Counted from the stretch's first letter, positions 6,996-13,486 are shown. The stretch: DNA of 13,870 nt from Verrucomicrobiota bacterium (GCA_023428335.1 JAEYYS010000466.1:1-13870); one strand, 5' to 3'. Notes: generated from the letters alone by a model not told the origin. Made by a program: numbers and translations.

Positions 6996-8248
6996 TGCGC
7001 ATCGAACTCGTCAACACCGGCACCGAACTCTGCCTCGGCGACGTCATCAACACCAACGCCGCCTGGATCGGTCAGCGACTCGCGGCGCTCGGCCTTGAGG
7101 TTGCCCGCCAGACCGTCGTGCCCGATGGCGGTGCGGTGAAGGATGCCATCGCTGAGGCTGCTGTGCGTGCTGATGTCGTGCTCGTCTCGGGCGGGCTCGG
7201 ACCGACCAATGACGATGTCACCCGCGAGTCAGCCGCCGATCTGCTCGGCTTGGAACTGCAGCAGGATGCCGGCGTCACCGCCCAGTTGCAGGCCTACTTC
7301 GCCCAGCGTGGCCGGGCCATGAGCCCCTCGAACCTGCGCCAGGCCCGCGTGCCTTTGGGCGCCCAGGTGCTGGCCAATCCGTTCGGCACCGCCCCCGGCC
7401 TGTACTTCCCCGCCGAACTCGGTGCCCCGCGCGGCTGGAACGCTCACCTGTTTTTGCTGCCCGGCCCGCCGCGCGAGTTGAAACCGATGGTCGAGACCGA
7501 GGTCGAACCGCGCCTGCGCGCCCTGCTGCCCGATGGCGACAGCCGGAGCGTGCTCTATTTGAGGCTCACCGGCATCGGCGAGTCCGACATCGTCGAGGCA
7601 GTGGAAAAACAGCTCGAAGCCGTGCCGCGCCTGGAACTCGGCTACTGCATCGGCCGCGGCGATGTCGATGTCCGCCTCGCCGGACCCGAAGAGGCGGTCC
7701 AGGCCGGCGCGCAGATCGTGCGCGCGCGGCTGGGCGATTGCATCCTGTCCGAGGACCGGCGCGTGCTGGAAGAGGTCGTCGTGCACATGCTGGCCGCGCG
7801 CAGTGAACAACTGGCGCTCGCCGAATCCTGCACCGGCGGCGCGGTCGCCGCCCGCATCACCGATGTCAGCGGCGCCTCGGCGGTGTTTGGCCACGGCTTC
7901 GTCACCTACGCCAATGCCGCCAAGCAGCAGCACCTCGGCGTGCCGGCTGCCCTGATCGAGACCCACGGCGCCGTCAGCGAGCCGGTGGCGCGCTCCATGG
8001 CCGAAGGCTGCCTCGCGGTCTCCGGCGCCGATCACGCGCTCGCCCTTACCGGCATCGCCGGGCCCACCGGTGGCAGCGACGACAAACCGGTCGGCACGGT
8101 CTGGATCGCCCTCGCCTCGAAGGGGGGAGAGACCGTCGCGCGGAAGTACTTTTATCCCGGTGCACGCGACCGCTTCAAGCTGCTTGCCAGCCAGGCGGGG
8201 CTTGAGATGCTGCGCCGTCGCCTGCACGGACTGCCTCTGCCCGGCTGA
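6995..8248 (+). CDS. cinA: CinA-family protein: MoCF-like domain plus NMN deamidase (PncC-type) domain
   Basis: A 417-residue full-length two-domain CinA. The N-terminal MoCF/COG1058 domain (about 1-170) shows TGTELCLGD at 8-16 and SGGLGPTNDD at 65-74; this half hydrolyses ADP-ribose-type pyrophosphates in studied homologues. The C-terminal COG1546 domain (about 257-415) shows AESCTGG at 276-282, a VTYANAAK segment ending at Lys310, and TGIAGPTGG at 352-360. These are the PncC nicotinamide-nucleotide amidase signatures, converting NMN to nicotinate mononucleotide in the NAD recycling pathway. Cytosolic. The start at 6995 overlaps the previous stop as TGATG; the frame continues 7 codons upstream but lacks CinA similarity there. 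Despite the name, a role in competence is not implied. The VTT gene follows after 3 bases. Confidence 0.96.
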   Translation: MRIELVNTGTELCLGDVINTNAAWIGQRLAALGLEVARQTVVPDGGAVKDAIAEAAVRADVVLVSGGLGPTNDDVTRESAADLLGLELQQDAGVTAQLQAYFAQRGRAMSPSNLRQARVPLGAQVLANPFGTAPGLYFPAELGAPRGWNAHLFLLPGPPRELKPMVETEVEPRLRALLPDGDSRSVLYLRLTGIGESDIVEAVEKQLEAVPRLELGYCIGRGDVDVRLAGPEEAVQAGAQIVRARLGDCILSEDRRVLEEVVVHMLAARSEQLALAESCTGGAVAARITDVSGASAVFGHGFVTYANAAKQQHLGVPAALIETHGAVSEPVARSMAEGCLAVSGADHALALTGIAGPTGGSDDKPVGTVWIALASKGGETVARKYFYPGARDRFKLLASQAGLEMLRRRLHGLPLPG

Positions 8249-8251
8249 GTC

Positions 8252-8896
8252 ATGCACCGTTCCCTGACCCTGCTCGTCCTGCTGCTGCTCGCCGGCATCC
8301 TGCTGCCGTTTGTGATCTGGGGCGAGGCCTTCGATGCCGCCCTCAGCCTGGAGGGCTCACGCGCTTGGATGGAGGGCTGGGGCGACTGGGCTTGGTGCGC
8401 CGGCCTGCTGCTGCTGGTGGGCGACATTGTCCTGCCGATCCCAAGCACGGTCGTCATGTCGGCGCTGGGCTGGATGTACGGCTGGTTTTGGGGCGGCTGC
8501 CTCGCCGCCGCCGGCTCGCTGCTGTCCGGGCTCACGGCCTACGGCCTCTGCCGCCGCTTCGGTCGCGGTCTGGCCCGGCGCATCGCCGGCGAGGACGGCC
8601 TGCAGCGCGCCGAGCGACTCTTTGCCCGGCGCGGCGGCTGGCTGGTGGCCCTGTCGCGCTGGACCCCGGTCCTGCCCGAAGCCGTCGCCTGCCTCGCCGG
8701 CCTGGCCCGCCTGCGCCGGCGTGTCTTCGTCACCGCCCTCGCCTGCGGCTCCCTGCCGCTCGGCTTCGCCTTCGCCGCCATCGGCCACCTCGGTCACGAC
8801 AGTCCCGCACTGGCCCTCAGCCTCAGCGCCGTGGTGCCCGTCTTGCTCTGGCTCATCGCCTGGCGCTGGCAGGGGCGAATGACGAATGACAAATGA
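8252..8896 (+). CDS. DedA/TVP38-type (VTT domain) inner-membrane protein
   Basis: A 214-residue polytopic membrane protein. Hydrophobic segments lie near residues 4-24, 48-70, 71-98, 129-150, 156-178 and 185-204. The VTT-domain core is visible as GDIVLPIPSTVVMSALG (57-73), a Gly-rich helix leading to YGLCRRFGR, then SRWTPVLPEAVACLAG (135-150), the conserved Arg-Pro region. DedA-superfamily proteins act in envelope lipid handling (polyprenyl-phosphate or phospholipid flipping in studied members); the exact substrate here is unknown. The start follows the cinA stop by 3 bases, so it is the last gene of a three-gene operon. The final residues MTNDK and the stop lie in three tandem copies of a 7-base unit (8877-8897), so the C-terminus looks extended or replaced by repeat DNA. 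Confidence 0.9.
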   Translation: MHRSLTLLVLLLLAGILLPFVIWGEAFDAALSLEGSRAWMEGWGDWAWCAGLLLLVGDIVLPIPSTVVMSALGWMYGWFWGGCLAAAGSLLSGLTAYGLCRRFGRGLARRIAGEDGLQRAERLFARRGGWLVALSRWTPVLPEAVACLAGLARLRRRVFVTALACGSLPLGFAFAAIGHLGHDSPALALSLSAVVPVLLWLIAWRWQGRMTNDK

Positions 8897-8897
8897 C
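8877..8897 (+). repeat. 7-base tandem repeat, three units, across the end of the VTT gene
   Basis: GAATGAC (8877-8883), GAATGAC (8884-8890) and AAATGAC (8891-8897) follow one another without gaps. They encode the last residues of the VTT protein and contain its stop codon. Similar AATGAC heptads are, as far as I recall, common in intergenic DNA of planctomycetes and verrucomicrobia; that is not checked here. Confidence 0.75.
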
Positions 8898-8907
8898 GCG
8901 GTGGTAG

Positions 8908-8940
8908 GGCGCCGCTGCGCCGGCGCCGTGATTTTCCTTT
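8908..8940 (+). terminator. Terminator-like hairpin after the cinA operon
   Basis: GGCGCCG at 8908-8914 pairs perfectly with CGGCGCC at 8921-8927 around a 6-base loop. After GTGA come TTTT, CC and TTT. It lies 12 bases after the VTT stop codon. The stem is strong and GC-rich; the T-tract is interrupted and starts a few bases late, so efficiency is uncertain. Confidence 0.5.
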
Positions 8941-8944
8941 GGGG

Positions 8945-9142
8945 CCGCCTCGGTCGAGGTGCTGTTTGGCCGCAGGAGCGGAGAGGCCGAGGTGGGGCGA
9001 CTTGTCCTCAAGGCGCCGTGCTGGCTGAGGGGAGCGCGGACACTTTTGTCCGCCTCTGGGGCTCCGGGTGAAGGTCCCGTGTCCAGCATGGCAGACCAGG
9101 GATCTCCGCGCCCCATGCTCCGAGCTTTGCCCGGTGCCGGGC
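8945..9142. repeat. Cluster of inverted repeats, candidate interspersed extragenic element
   Basis: This stretch lies inside the 368-base gene-free spacer 8897-9264. Successive hairpins: CCGCCTCGG (8945-8953) with CCGAGGTGG (8987-8995), one G-T pair; GGAGC (9031-9035) with GCTCC (9061-9065) enclosing a perfect GCGGACA (9036-9042)/TGTCCGC (9047-9053) stem with a CTTT loop; AGCATGG (9085-9091) with CCATGCT (9113-9119); and GCCCGG (9129-9134)/CCGGGC (9137-9142). One reading frame stays open through it (8959 onward), but it lacks any protein-like character. Such density suggests a mobile or amplified extragenic repeat, or a structured RNA. Nothing else is recognised before the promoter at 9163. 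Confidence 0.55.
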
Positions 9143-9162
9143 TGAGATCCTGCAAAAAAATC

Positions 9163-9191
9163 TTGTCGGATCCGCGGGTGGCTGATTCAAT
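9163..9191 (+). promoter_or_regulatory. Candidate promoter of the GATase1/DUF4350-like gene
   Basis: TTGTCG at 9163-9168 (4 of 6 with the -35 consensus) and TTCAAT at 9186-9191 (4 of 6 with -10) are separated by 17 bases in the most AT-rich part of the spacer. The start would be near 9198, giving a leader of about 67 bases to the ATG at 9265. Confidence 0.4.
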
Positions 9192-9264
9192 CGCGGTGAA
9201 TTTTTCTAAGGGCGACACCGGAATGCCGGCCTGGATGGGATTAACCTCTAGCTTCTCTTTTGCC

Positions 9265-10785
9265 ATGAACACCGCTTCCATGTACTTCACGCTCCCGCTC
9301 GGTCGACGAACCCTCACGGCCCTGCGCTGGCTCGGGCTGGTGGCGCTGGCCTGTGCCGGGGTGGACGCCAGGGAGCCGGAGGTGGCGGAACTGCGATTCG
9401 ACCGACGCTTTGCCGCGGCGGAGACGCTGGCGACCGTGGTTCGCCCGGCCTGGCTCTCCCACATTGAGCAGGCTGGCGGCCAGTTCCTCGATGAACCGCC
9501 TTCCTGGCAGGTGGCAGCGTCGGCGGCCGACGGAACAGGTCGACTGACGATGCACCTCGACCGCAGCCGGATCGTCGGCGATCTCGCGGCCACCCTGCTG
9601 TTCACGGCCGCACCGGATTCGGATTTCGCCCTGCAACTTTTTGATGCCGAGGGCCGGGTGGTGGTGGTCGATGTACTCGGCAACCTCGCCGAGGTCAGCG
9701 AGGCGCTGCTGACGGACACTTTCATTCTGCCTCTCTCCAAGTACCCGACCGCCACCCGGGTGGTGCTGCGGCAAATCCACGGGCCGCTGACGGTCTATGG
9801 CGCCGTGCTGTATCCGGTCGCCACCGAGGGACCAATGGAAGAGGCGGAAGTGCGTCAATTGGCCCAGCGGCTGGGCGATCCAATCAGCCCAGAGAGCCCC
9901 CTGGCCAGGAGCCTGCAGGCGATCCTGCCGGCGGCTGCCACATCGGGCGGTGCCCCGGCCAGCGCCACGCCAGCGGTGGCGAAGACCCCGCCCGCGGGCC
10001 TGGCCGCGCTGCGCCAAGCACCGGCCATTCGTGAGGTGCGGCGCTTCAAGCGGCAGGTCTCCGTGCTGATCGAGGATTCCCACGGGGGATCGGACATGCA
10101 CAACGAGTTCAACTTCGGTTCCGCCCAACTCGCCCGCATCCTCCAGGCCCAGGGCGCACGGGTGGCGAGCACACGTGCCAGTCGCGGCCTCGACCTCCGC
10201 CGCGGCCTCACCCGCGAGGTGCTGAACCGCTTCGATGTCGTCATCTTCAATGGTCGCTACAACCGGCCGGGTGCGCCGGCCTTCGCCGCCGCGGAAGTGC
10301 AGGCGCTGACAGACTGGGTGCATGCCGGTGGCGCCCTGCTGGTGACCTCCTGCCATGCCGGGAGCGGCGACCGGCAGGATCCGTCATTGCTGAGTCCGTT
10401 GATCGAGCCGTTTGGCATGCGTTTTGAAGGTGCGGTGGTCAATGGCCGGATCACGCCGCAGCAGGCCCCCTGGCCGACCCTGCTCCGCGACGTTCCCGCC
10501 TTCATCGTGACCCACGGTACGCCGGTGGTTGCACCGCCCGACTGCGACGCGGTCGTCCGCCACCAGGGCAAGGTCATCCTCGCGGCCAAAGAAGTCGGCA
10601 AGGGCCGGGTCATCGCCTTCGGCGGCGGCAGCACACTCAAAAATCAGTCGCTCGGCTCCAAGGTGATCCACCGCGTCCACCCGATCGCGGCCCAGTCGAA
10701 CACGGACCTGGCGATGAGCCTCTCGCTTTGGCTCGCCGAGTCGGTATCCCTCGCCGGCAACACGGCCCAACAGGCCAGCCGGTGA
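9265..10785 (+). CDS. Exported protein with C-terminal GATase1/DUF4350-like domain
   Basis: A 506-residue predicted secreted protein. An Arg-Arg-containing head (13-15) precedes the hydrophobic core WLGLVALACAG (22-32), with cleavage probable near VDA (33-35); ALAC could also be a poor lipobox. Residues 90-185 form a beta-rich, possibly jelly-roll-like domain (LDRSRIVGDLAATLLF, DFALQLFDAEGRVVVVD). An Ala/Pro linker (about 222-250) leads to a Rossmann-like flavodoxin/GATase1 domain: VSVLIEDSHGG (265-275), LARILQAQGARV, FDVVIFNGRYNRP (323-335), then a helix and WVHAGGALLVTSCHAG (351-366), as in DUF4350 or ThuA-like domains. Cys363-His364 sit where class I amidotransferases place the nucleophile. 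Substrate and reaction are unknown. The start is uncertain: ATG 9265 and 9280 both give signal peptides, and ATG 9223 has an AAGGG 10 bases upstream but a long head. Confidence 0.85.
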   Translation: MNTASMYFTLPLGRRTLTALRWLGLVALACAGVDAREPEVAELRFDRRFAAAETLATVVRPAWLSHIEQAGGQFLDEPPSWQVAASAADGTGRLTMHLDRSRIVGDLAATLLFTAAPDSDFALQLFDAEGRVVVVDVLGNLAEVSEALLTDTFILPLSKYPTATRVVLRQIHGPLTVYGAVLYPVATEGPMEEAEVRQLAQRLGDPISPESPLARSLQAILPAAATSGGAPASATPAVAKTPPAGLAALRQAPAIREVRRFKRQVSVLIEDSHGGSDMHNEFNFGSAQLARILQAQGARVASTRASRGLDLRRGLTREVLNRFDVVIFNGRYNRPGAPAFAAAEVQALTDWVHAGGALLVTSCHAGSGDRQDPSLLSPLIEPFGMRFEGAVVNGRITPQQAPWPTLLRDVPAFIVTHGTPVVAPPDCDAVVRHQGKVILAAKEVGKGRVIAFGGGSTLKNQSLGSKVIHRVHPIAAQSNTDLAMSLSLWLAESVSLAGNTAQQASR

Positions 10786-10796
10786 GCAGGGATACC
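10743..10796 (+). terminator. Large stem-loop at the 3' end of the DUF4350-like gene
   Basis: GGTATCCCT (10743-10751) pairs perfectly with AGGGATACC (10788-10796). Inside, GCCGGC (10753-10758) pairs with GCCGGT (10778-10783) including one G-T, and GGCC (10764-10767) can pair with GGCC (10773-10776). The structure spans the last codons and the stop codon. An alternative 7-base pair CAGCCGG (10776-10782)/CCGGCTG (10796-10802) competes with it. No T-tract follows, so it could protect the mRNA 3' end or assist Rho-dependent termination rather than act as an intrinsic terminator. Confidence 0.45.
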
Positions 10797-10881
10797 CGGC
10801 TGACTCCTTCATGCGCCCATCGGCTCCTCAGCCCGAGTGCAAGAAACCACCACGGCCTCGGAACTCAAAGATCGCCGCGCC

Positions 10882-11490
10882 ATGTCACGGTGGATGAAAG
10901 CCGCGCTTGGCTTGGCGGTGCTCGGTGCGCTGCTGCTGGCCCCGTGGATCTTCAGGCAGGCTTCGGCGGCCTGGACGCCTTACATTGTGGTCTGTGAGCG
11001 CAAGGTCGATCTGGAGTCGTTCAAGGGCGAAGTCAGGATCCTGAAGTTGAAGCAGCAGCTCACGCTGGGCACAGGGCAGGCGGTGCCTTGGGCGCTGAAG
11101 GACAGGCTGGGGTGTTATGCTGCCTATCTGGAGATCGACAAGCTGGAGAAGGACCAAATTCCAGACATCTTCCACTCCGATCAGCAGTCCTTCGTGAATG
11201 AGAAAAACATTGATCTCGCGATGCGGGGCCGAGCGGCGAGTCCAGCCTTCTACACTCGGCATGTGAGATACCTCGTGGAGGTGCGAAATGGCGATCGGCA
11301 TTTCTTGTTTGTTGGCTCCAGCGGCTGGCCGGATGCTCCCGAGCGTGCGCCGTTGAGGGTGTCTGTCTTATGCCTGGATCAAGGAACCTATAAAATGTGG
11401 TCTGATTCGAATCACCCCTCACTGACTCCAATCATCCAACGGATGGTATTCACCGAACCCTTTGATTGCGAAAGTCTGTGGATCAAGTAG
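10882..11490 (+). CDS. Membrane-anchored or exported protein of unknown function
   Basis: A 202-residue protein from the ATG at 10882. A single hydrophobic segment (residues 7-22, LGLAVLGALLLAPWIF after the Lys at 6) makes it an N-terminally anchored or secreted protein. The rest is hydrophilic with mixed alpha/beta character; it contains Cys at about 38, 92, 179 and 196 and a HVRYLVEVRNGDRHFLFVG beta-hairpin-like stretch near 131-149. I recognise no family or active site. The frame is open from a GTG at 10837, which would add 15 hydrophilic residues before the anchor; neither start has a clear ribosome binding site. Its codons are noticeably less GC-rich than those of the neighbours on either side. 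It lies 96 bases after the DUF4350-like gene and 104 bases before another exported orphan. Confidence 0.7.
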   Translation: MSRWMKAALGLAVLGALLLAPWIFRQASAAWTPYIVVCERKVDLESFKGEVRILKLKQQLTLGTGQAVPWALKDRLGCYAAYLEIDKLEKDQIPDIFHSDQQSFVNEKNIDLAMRGRAASPAFYTRHVRYLVEVRNGDRHFLFVGSSGWPDAPERAPLRVSVLCLDQGTYKMWSDSNHPSLTPIIQRMVFTEPFDCESLWIK

Positions 11491-11581
11491 GCGCAAGTGT
11501 CCGATCGAAATCATTAGAATGAGTGTGTGACTGCCGAGTCATCGTCTGCACAATCTACGTCTTTAACCCAACTCGAAGCCA

Positions 11582-11587
11582 TATAGA
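11582..11587 (+). promoter_or_regulatory. Candidate -10 box for a second leaderless mRNA
   Basis: TATAGA at 11582-11587 matches the -10 consensus at 5 of 6 bases and lies exactly 7 bases before the ATG at 11595, the same distance as in the promoter before 5583. TAGATT at 11584-11589 is an overlapping alternative. No convincing -35 at normal spacing and no Shine-Dalgarno sequence are present. The surrounding spacer 11491-11594 is clearly richer in A and T than the genes. Confidence 0.45.
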
Positions 11588-11594
11588 TTTAAGC

Positions 11595-12266
11595 ATGAAT
11601 CCCACTCCGCCTCCCTGTGCCCAGCTGTGTGTGTTGGGCTTCACCTTCCTCCTCGGGTCCGTCCTCGCGGTGCCTCTCTCAGGGGCCGGGCCGGAGCCGA
11701 TTTTTGTCATCGAACGGACCGTCCATTCCATGGAAGAGGCCAAAGAGGTCTCAAGTTTTCGCCCTGAGGCCAGTCTTCTCATGGAGAAAATCCAGGGCCG
11801 GGCGGGCTTGCTCTACCAGGCCGAGAACGACGATCTCCGGGCACTCGCCTGGGTCGATGCCGAGGGCGTTTTGTACCTGTATGCCCAATGGAAATCGCCC
11901 CGACCTGCCTCGGAAAGGCTTAGCTTTTCAGCCGACTTTCTCAATGAGCGTTTGAGACGGTGGAATGTCAATGATTCGGGGGAAGACAACGCTCCGCTCC
12001 GGGAGTCGAGGTCCGAAAAACAGCCCGTGCTGACCTCAACGGTCGCCCGTGCCAATCTGCCGGCGGGGCTTTCCCACATGAGCGACAGCGTGGGTTTTGG
12101 CTTCGAGTGTTATCAAATGCGTCCCCCACCTGAGAAGGCCCGGTTTGTTGTGCTGAGCGTGAAATTCAAGGACCCGCTGGCGCCGAAATGGAAAACAGAA
12201 CTGAGTTTCACACTGCCGGTCTCCCAATGGAAACCCTGGGACGGCGGGGGCGCGCCCAGGAAGTAG
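11595..12266 (+). CDS. Exported protein of unknown function
   Basis: A 223-residue protein with a signal peptide: residues 8-26 (CAQLCVLGFTFLLGSVLAV) form the hydrophobic core and cleavage is likely soon after, before GAGPEP. The mature part looks beta-rich with charged turns, for example a DLRALAWVDAEGVLYLYAQW region (about 78-98) and a FVVLSVKFKDPLAPKW region near 184-200; the length and strand pattern would suit a carbohydrate- or ligand-binding sandwich fold, but that is a guess. No catalytic motif or family is recognised. The ATG at 11595 is preferred because it starts directly at the signal peptide and follows a -10 box by 7 bases; the frame is open back to 11523. Like the preceding orphan, it uses more A/T-ending codons than the rest of the window. 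Confidence 0.72.
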   Translation: MNPTPPPCAQLCVLGFTFLLGSVLAVPLSGAGPEPIFVIERTVHSMEEAKEVSSFRPEASLLMEKIQGRAGLLYQAENDDLRALAWVDAEGVLYLYAQWKSPRPASERLSFSADFLNERLRRWNVNDSGEDNAPLRESRSEKQPVLTSTVARANLPAGLSHMSDSVGFGFECYQMRPPPEKARFVVLSVKFKDPLAPKWKTELSFTLPVSQWKPWDGGGAPRK

Positions 12267-12312
12267 GCAAGGGCGCTTGCGCTGCGGATTGCCCAAGCCC
12301 ATCCTGACGATC

Positions 12313-12699
12313 ATGCCCCCCAACGACTTTCAGCCCTTCGAGCGCGCCGCGTTCCTTGAGCACTGCCGTCTGCAGCGGTCGTTGGACGCGGGCTGGCGGC
12401 TGGGGCTGTTCATGCTCTGCTACCTCGGCGGCATGCTGCTGTTTGCGCTGCCCATCCGGCAGATCGAAGCGCAGCCGGAGTTGGCCTGGTTCTGGTTCCC
12501 GGCGTTCTTTGCCTACCTGATCGTGTTTCCCTGGCTGTTTCAGCGCTTGCTGGTACCGCGCGCGCAGCGGCAGCGACAGCAGCGTTTTCGCAAGTGCCCC
12601 TGCTGTGGCGGGTCGACCCTGATGGCCAATGCCCTGGTGATTGTCGCCACCGGTCGCTGCGGGCATTGTGGCGAGGTCATCCTCACCGAGGCCGCCTGA
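12313..12699 (+). CDS. Small two-helix membrane protein with C-terminal zinc ribbon
   Basis: A 128-residue protein. Two hydrophobic helices lie near residues 30-48 and 58-80, connected by a short polar loop. A basic linker (RAQRQRQQRFRK, 83-94) then leads to a zinc-ribbon-like end with CxxC pairs at Cys95/Cys98 and Cys116/Cys119, about 17 residues apart, able to bind one Zn(II). By the positive-inside rule the basic linker and the ribbon should face the cytosol. The function is unknown; such proteins may recruit partners at the inner membrane. The ATG at 12313 is chosen; a TTG at 12277 would add 12 residues without improving it. There is no clear ribosome binding site. It is the last plus-strand gene before the convergent msrA gene and may read through from 11595 across a 46-base gap. 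Confidence 0.8.
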   Translation: MPPNDFQPFERAAFLEHCRLQRSLDAGWRLGLFMLCYLGGMLLFALPIRQIEAQPELAWFWFPAFFAYLIVFPWLFQRLLVPRAQRQRQQRFRKCPCCGGSTLMANALVIVATGRCGHCGEVILTEAA

Positions 12700-12715
12700 G
12701 CCCACGTGATGGGAT

Positions 12716-12745
12716 AAAAAACGGGCCGCGGTTGAGGCGGCCCGT
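12716..12745 (-). terminator. Intrinsic terminator of msrA
   Basis: On the minus strand a perfect 9-base stem ACGGGCCGC/GCGGCCCGT (plus 12737-12745 and 12721-12729, loop of 7) is followed by a run of six T (plus A at 12716-12721). It starts 19 bases after the msrA stop codon. The stem also lies downstream of the convergent zinc-ribbon gene, but the plus strand lacks a T-tract after it, so strong termination is expected only in the msrA direction. Confidence 0.9.
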
Positions 12746-12764
12746 TCGAGCGTTGGAAGGGCGT

Positions 12765-13379
12765 TTACTGCGCCTCGGGTTTGAGCTTGCCTTCGGCGGC
12801 GAGTTTTTGGCGGAACTTGGCGACCTTTGGGCTGACGACGACGCGGCAGTAGCCGGCGCTGGGGTTTTTGGCGAAGTAGTCCTGGTGGTAGTCCTCGGCC
12901 GGGTAAAACTTCTTCAGCGGGACGATCTCGGTGACGATGGGGTCGGCCCAGTCCTTTTGGGCTTCCTTCATCGACGCTTCAGCGAGGCGCTTCTGCTCGT
13001 CGTTCGTGTAGTAGATGCCGGAGCGGTATTGGGTGCCGATGTCGTTGCCCTGGCGGTTGAGGGTGGTCGGGTCGTGGGCCAGCCAGAAGAGGTCGAGCAG
13101 GTCCTTCAGGCTGATGACCGCGGGATCGAACTCGATCTGGACGACCTCGTTGTGGCCGGTGTCGCCATTGCAGACCTGCTTGTAGGTGGGGTTTTCGAGG
13201 TGGCCGTTGGCGTAGCCGCTGATGGCGCTCTTGACGCCCTTGAGCATCTTGTACTGGGCTTCGACGCACCAGAAGCAGCCGCCGCCGAGCACAAGGGTTT
13301 CGGTTTTGGCGGGCGCGGGGTCGGCGGCGAGAGCGGCGGTGGTGCTCATGAGGGCAAGAAGGAAGGCGGAGCGTTTCAT
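12765..13379 (-). CDS. msrA: Exported peptide-methionine (S)-S-oxide reductase MsrA
   Basis: A 204-residue MsrA that reduces methionine-S-sulfoxide in proteins. Residues 1-18 form a signal peptide (KR head, AFLLALMSTTAALA core, cleavage near ALA-AD), so the enzyme works in the periplasm or at the envelope. The catalytic GCFWC motif is at 34-38 with nucleophile Cys35; substrate-pocket residues Phe36, Trp37 and a Glu after the motif (40) are in place; GNDIGTQYRS is at 111-120, and the C-terminal GYC resolving cysteine is Cys178. Further Cys lie at 38 and 70. The length suits a single-domain MsrA; no MsrB is fused or adjacent. The periplasmic electron donor is not evident in the window. It ends in a strong terminator and its start is divergent from the globin gene across 107 bases, which must hold both promoters; I see no confident boxes there. 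Confidence 0.96.
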   Translation of the reverse strand: MKRSAFLLALMSTTAALAADPAPAKTETLVLGGGCFWCVEAQYKMLKGVKSAISGYANGHLENPTYKQVCNGDTGHNEVVQIEFDPAVISLKDLLDLFWLAHDPTTLNRQGNDIGTQYRSGIYYTNDEQKRLAEASMKEAQKDWADPIVTEIVPLKKFYPAEDYHQDYFAKNPSAGYCRVVVSPKVAKFRQKLAAEGKLKPEAQ

Positions 13380-13486
13380 GGTCGCAGGGGGAATTCGTCC
13401 ACCATGGAAGCGTTACGACGCGGGGCAAACTTTCGAGCGGGTCTTTTTTGTCTGGAGGCCGCGGCGATCCCGGCTTTGCTGGCGCC

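Noticed and set aside
7229..8257. 342-codon minus-strand frame opposite cinA
   Set aside because: Shadow of cinA; its Gly/Ala/Gln-rich product has no protein-like features.
8959..9264. In-frame upstream extension of the DUF4350-like gene
   Set aside because: It runs through the inverted-repeat cluster and would bury the signal peptide about 100 residues inside the protein.
9241..10356. 371-codon minus-strand frame opposite the DUF4350-like gene
   Set aside because: Shadow frame; the plus strand encodes a signal peptide and a recognisable fold.
12265..12300. Short palindromes (GGCAA/TTGCC and GCGC-TT-GCGC) after the exported orphan gene
   Set aside because: The stems are only 4-5 bases with no T-tract, which is expected by chance in DNA of this composition.
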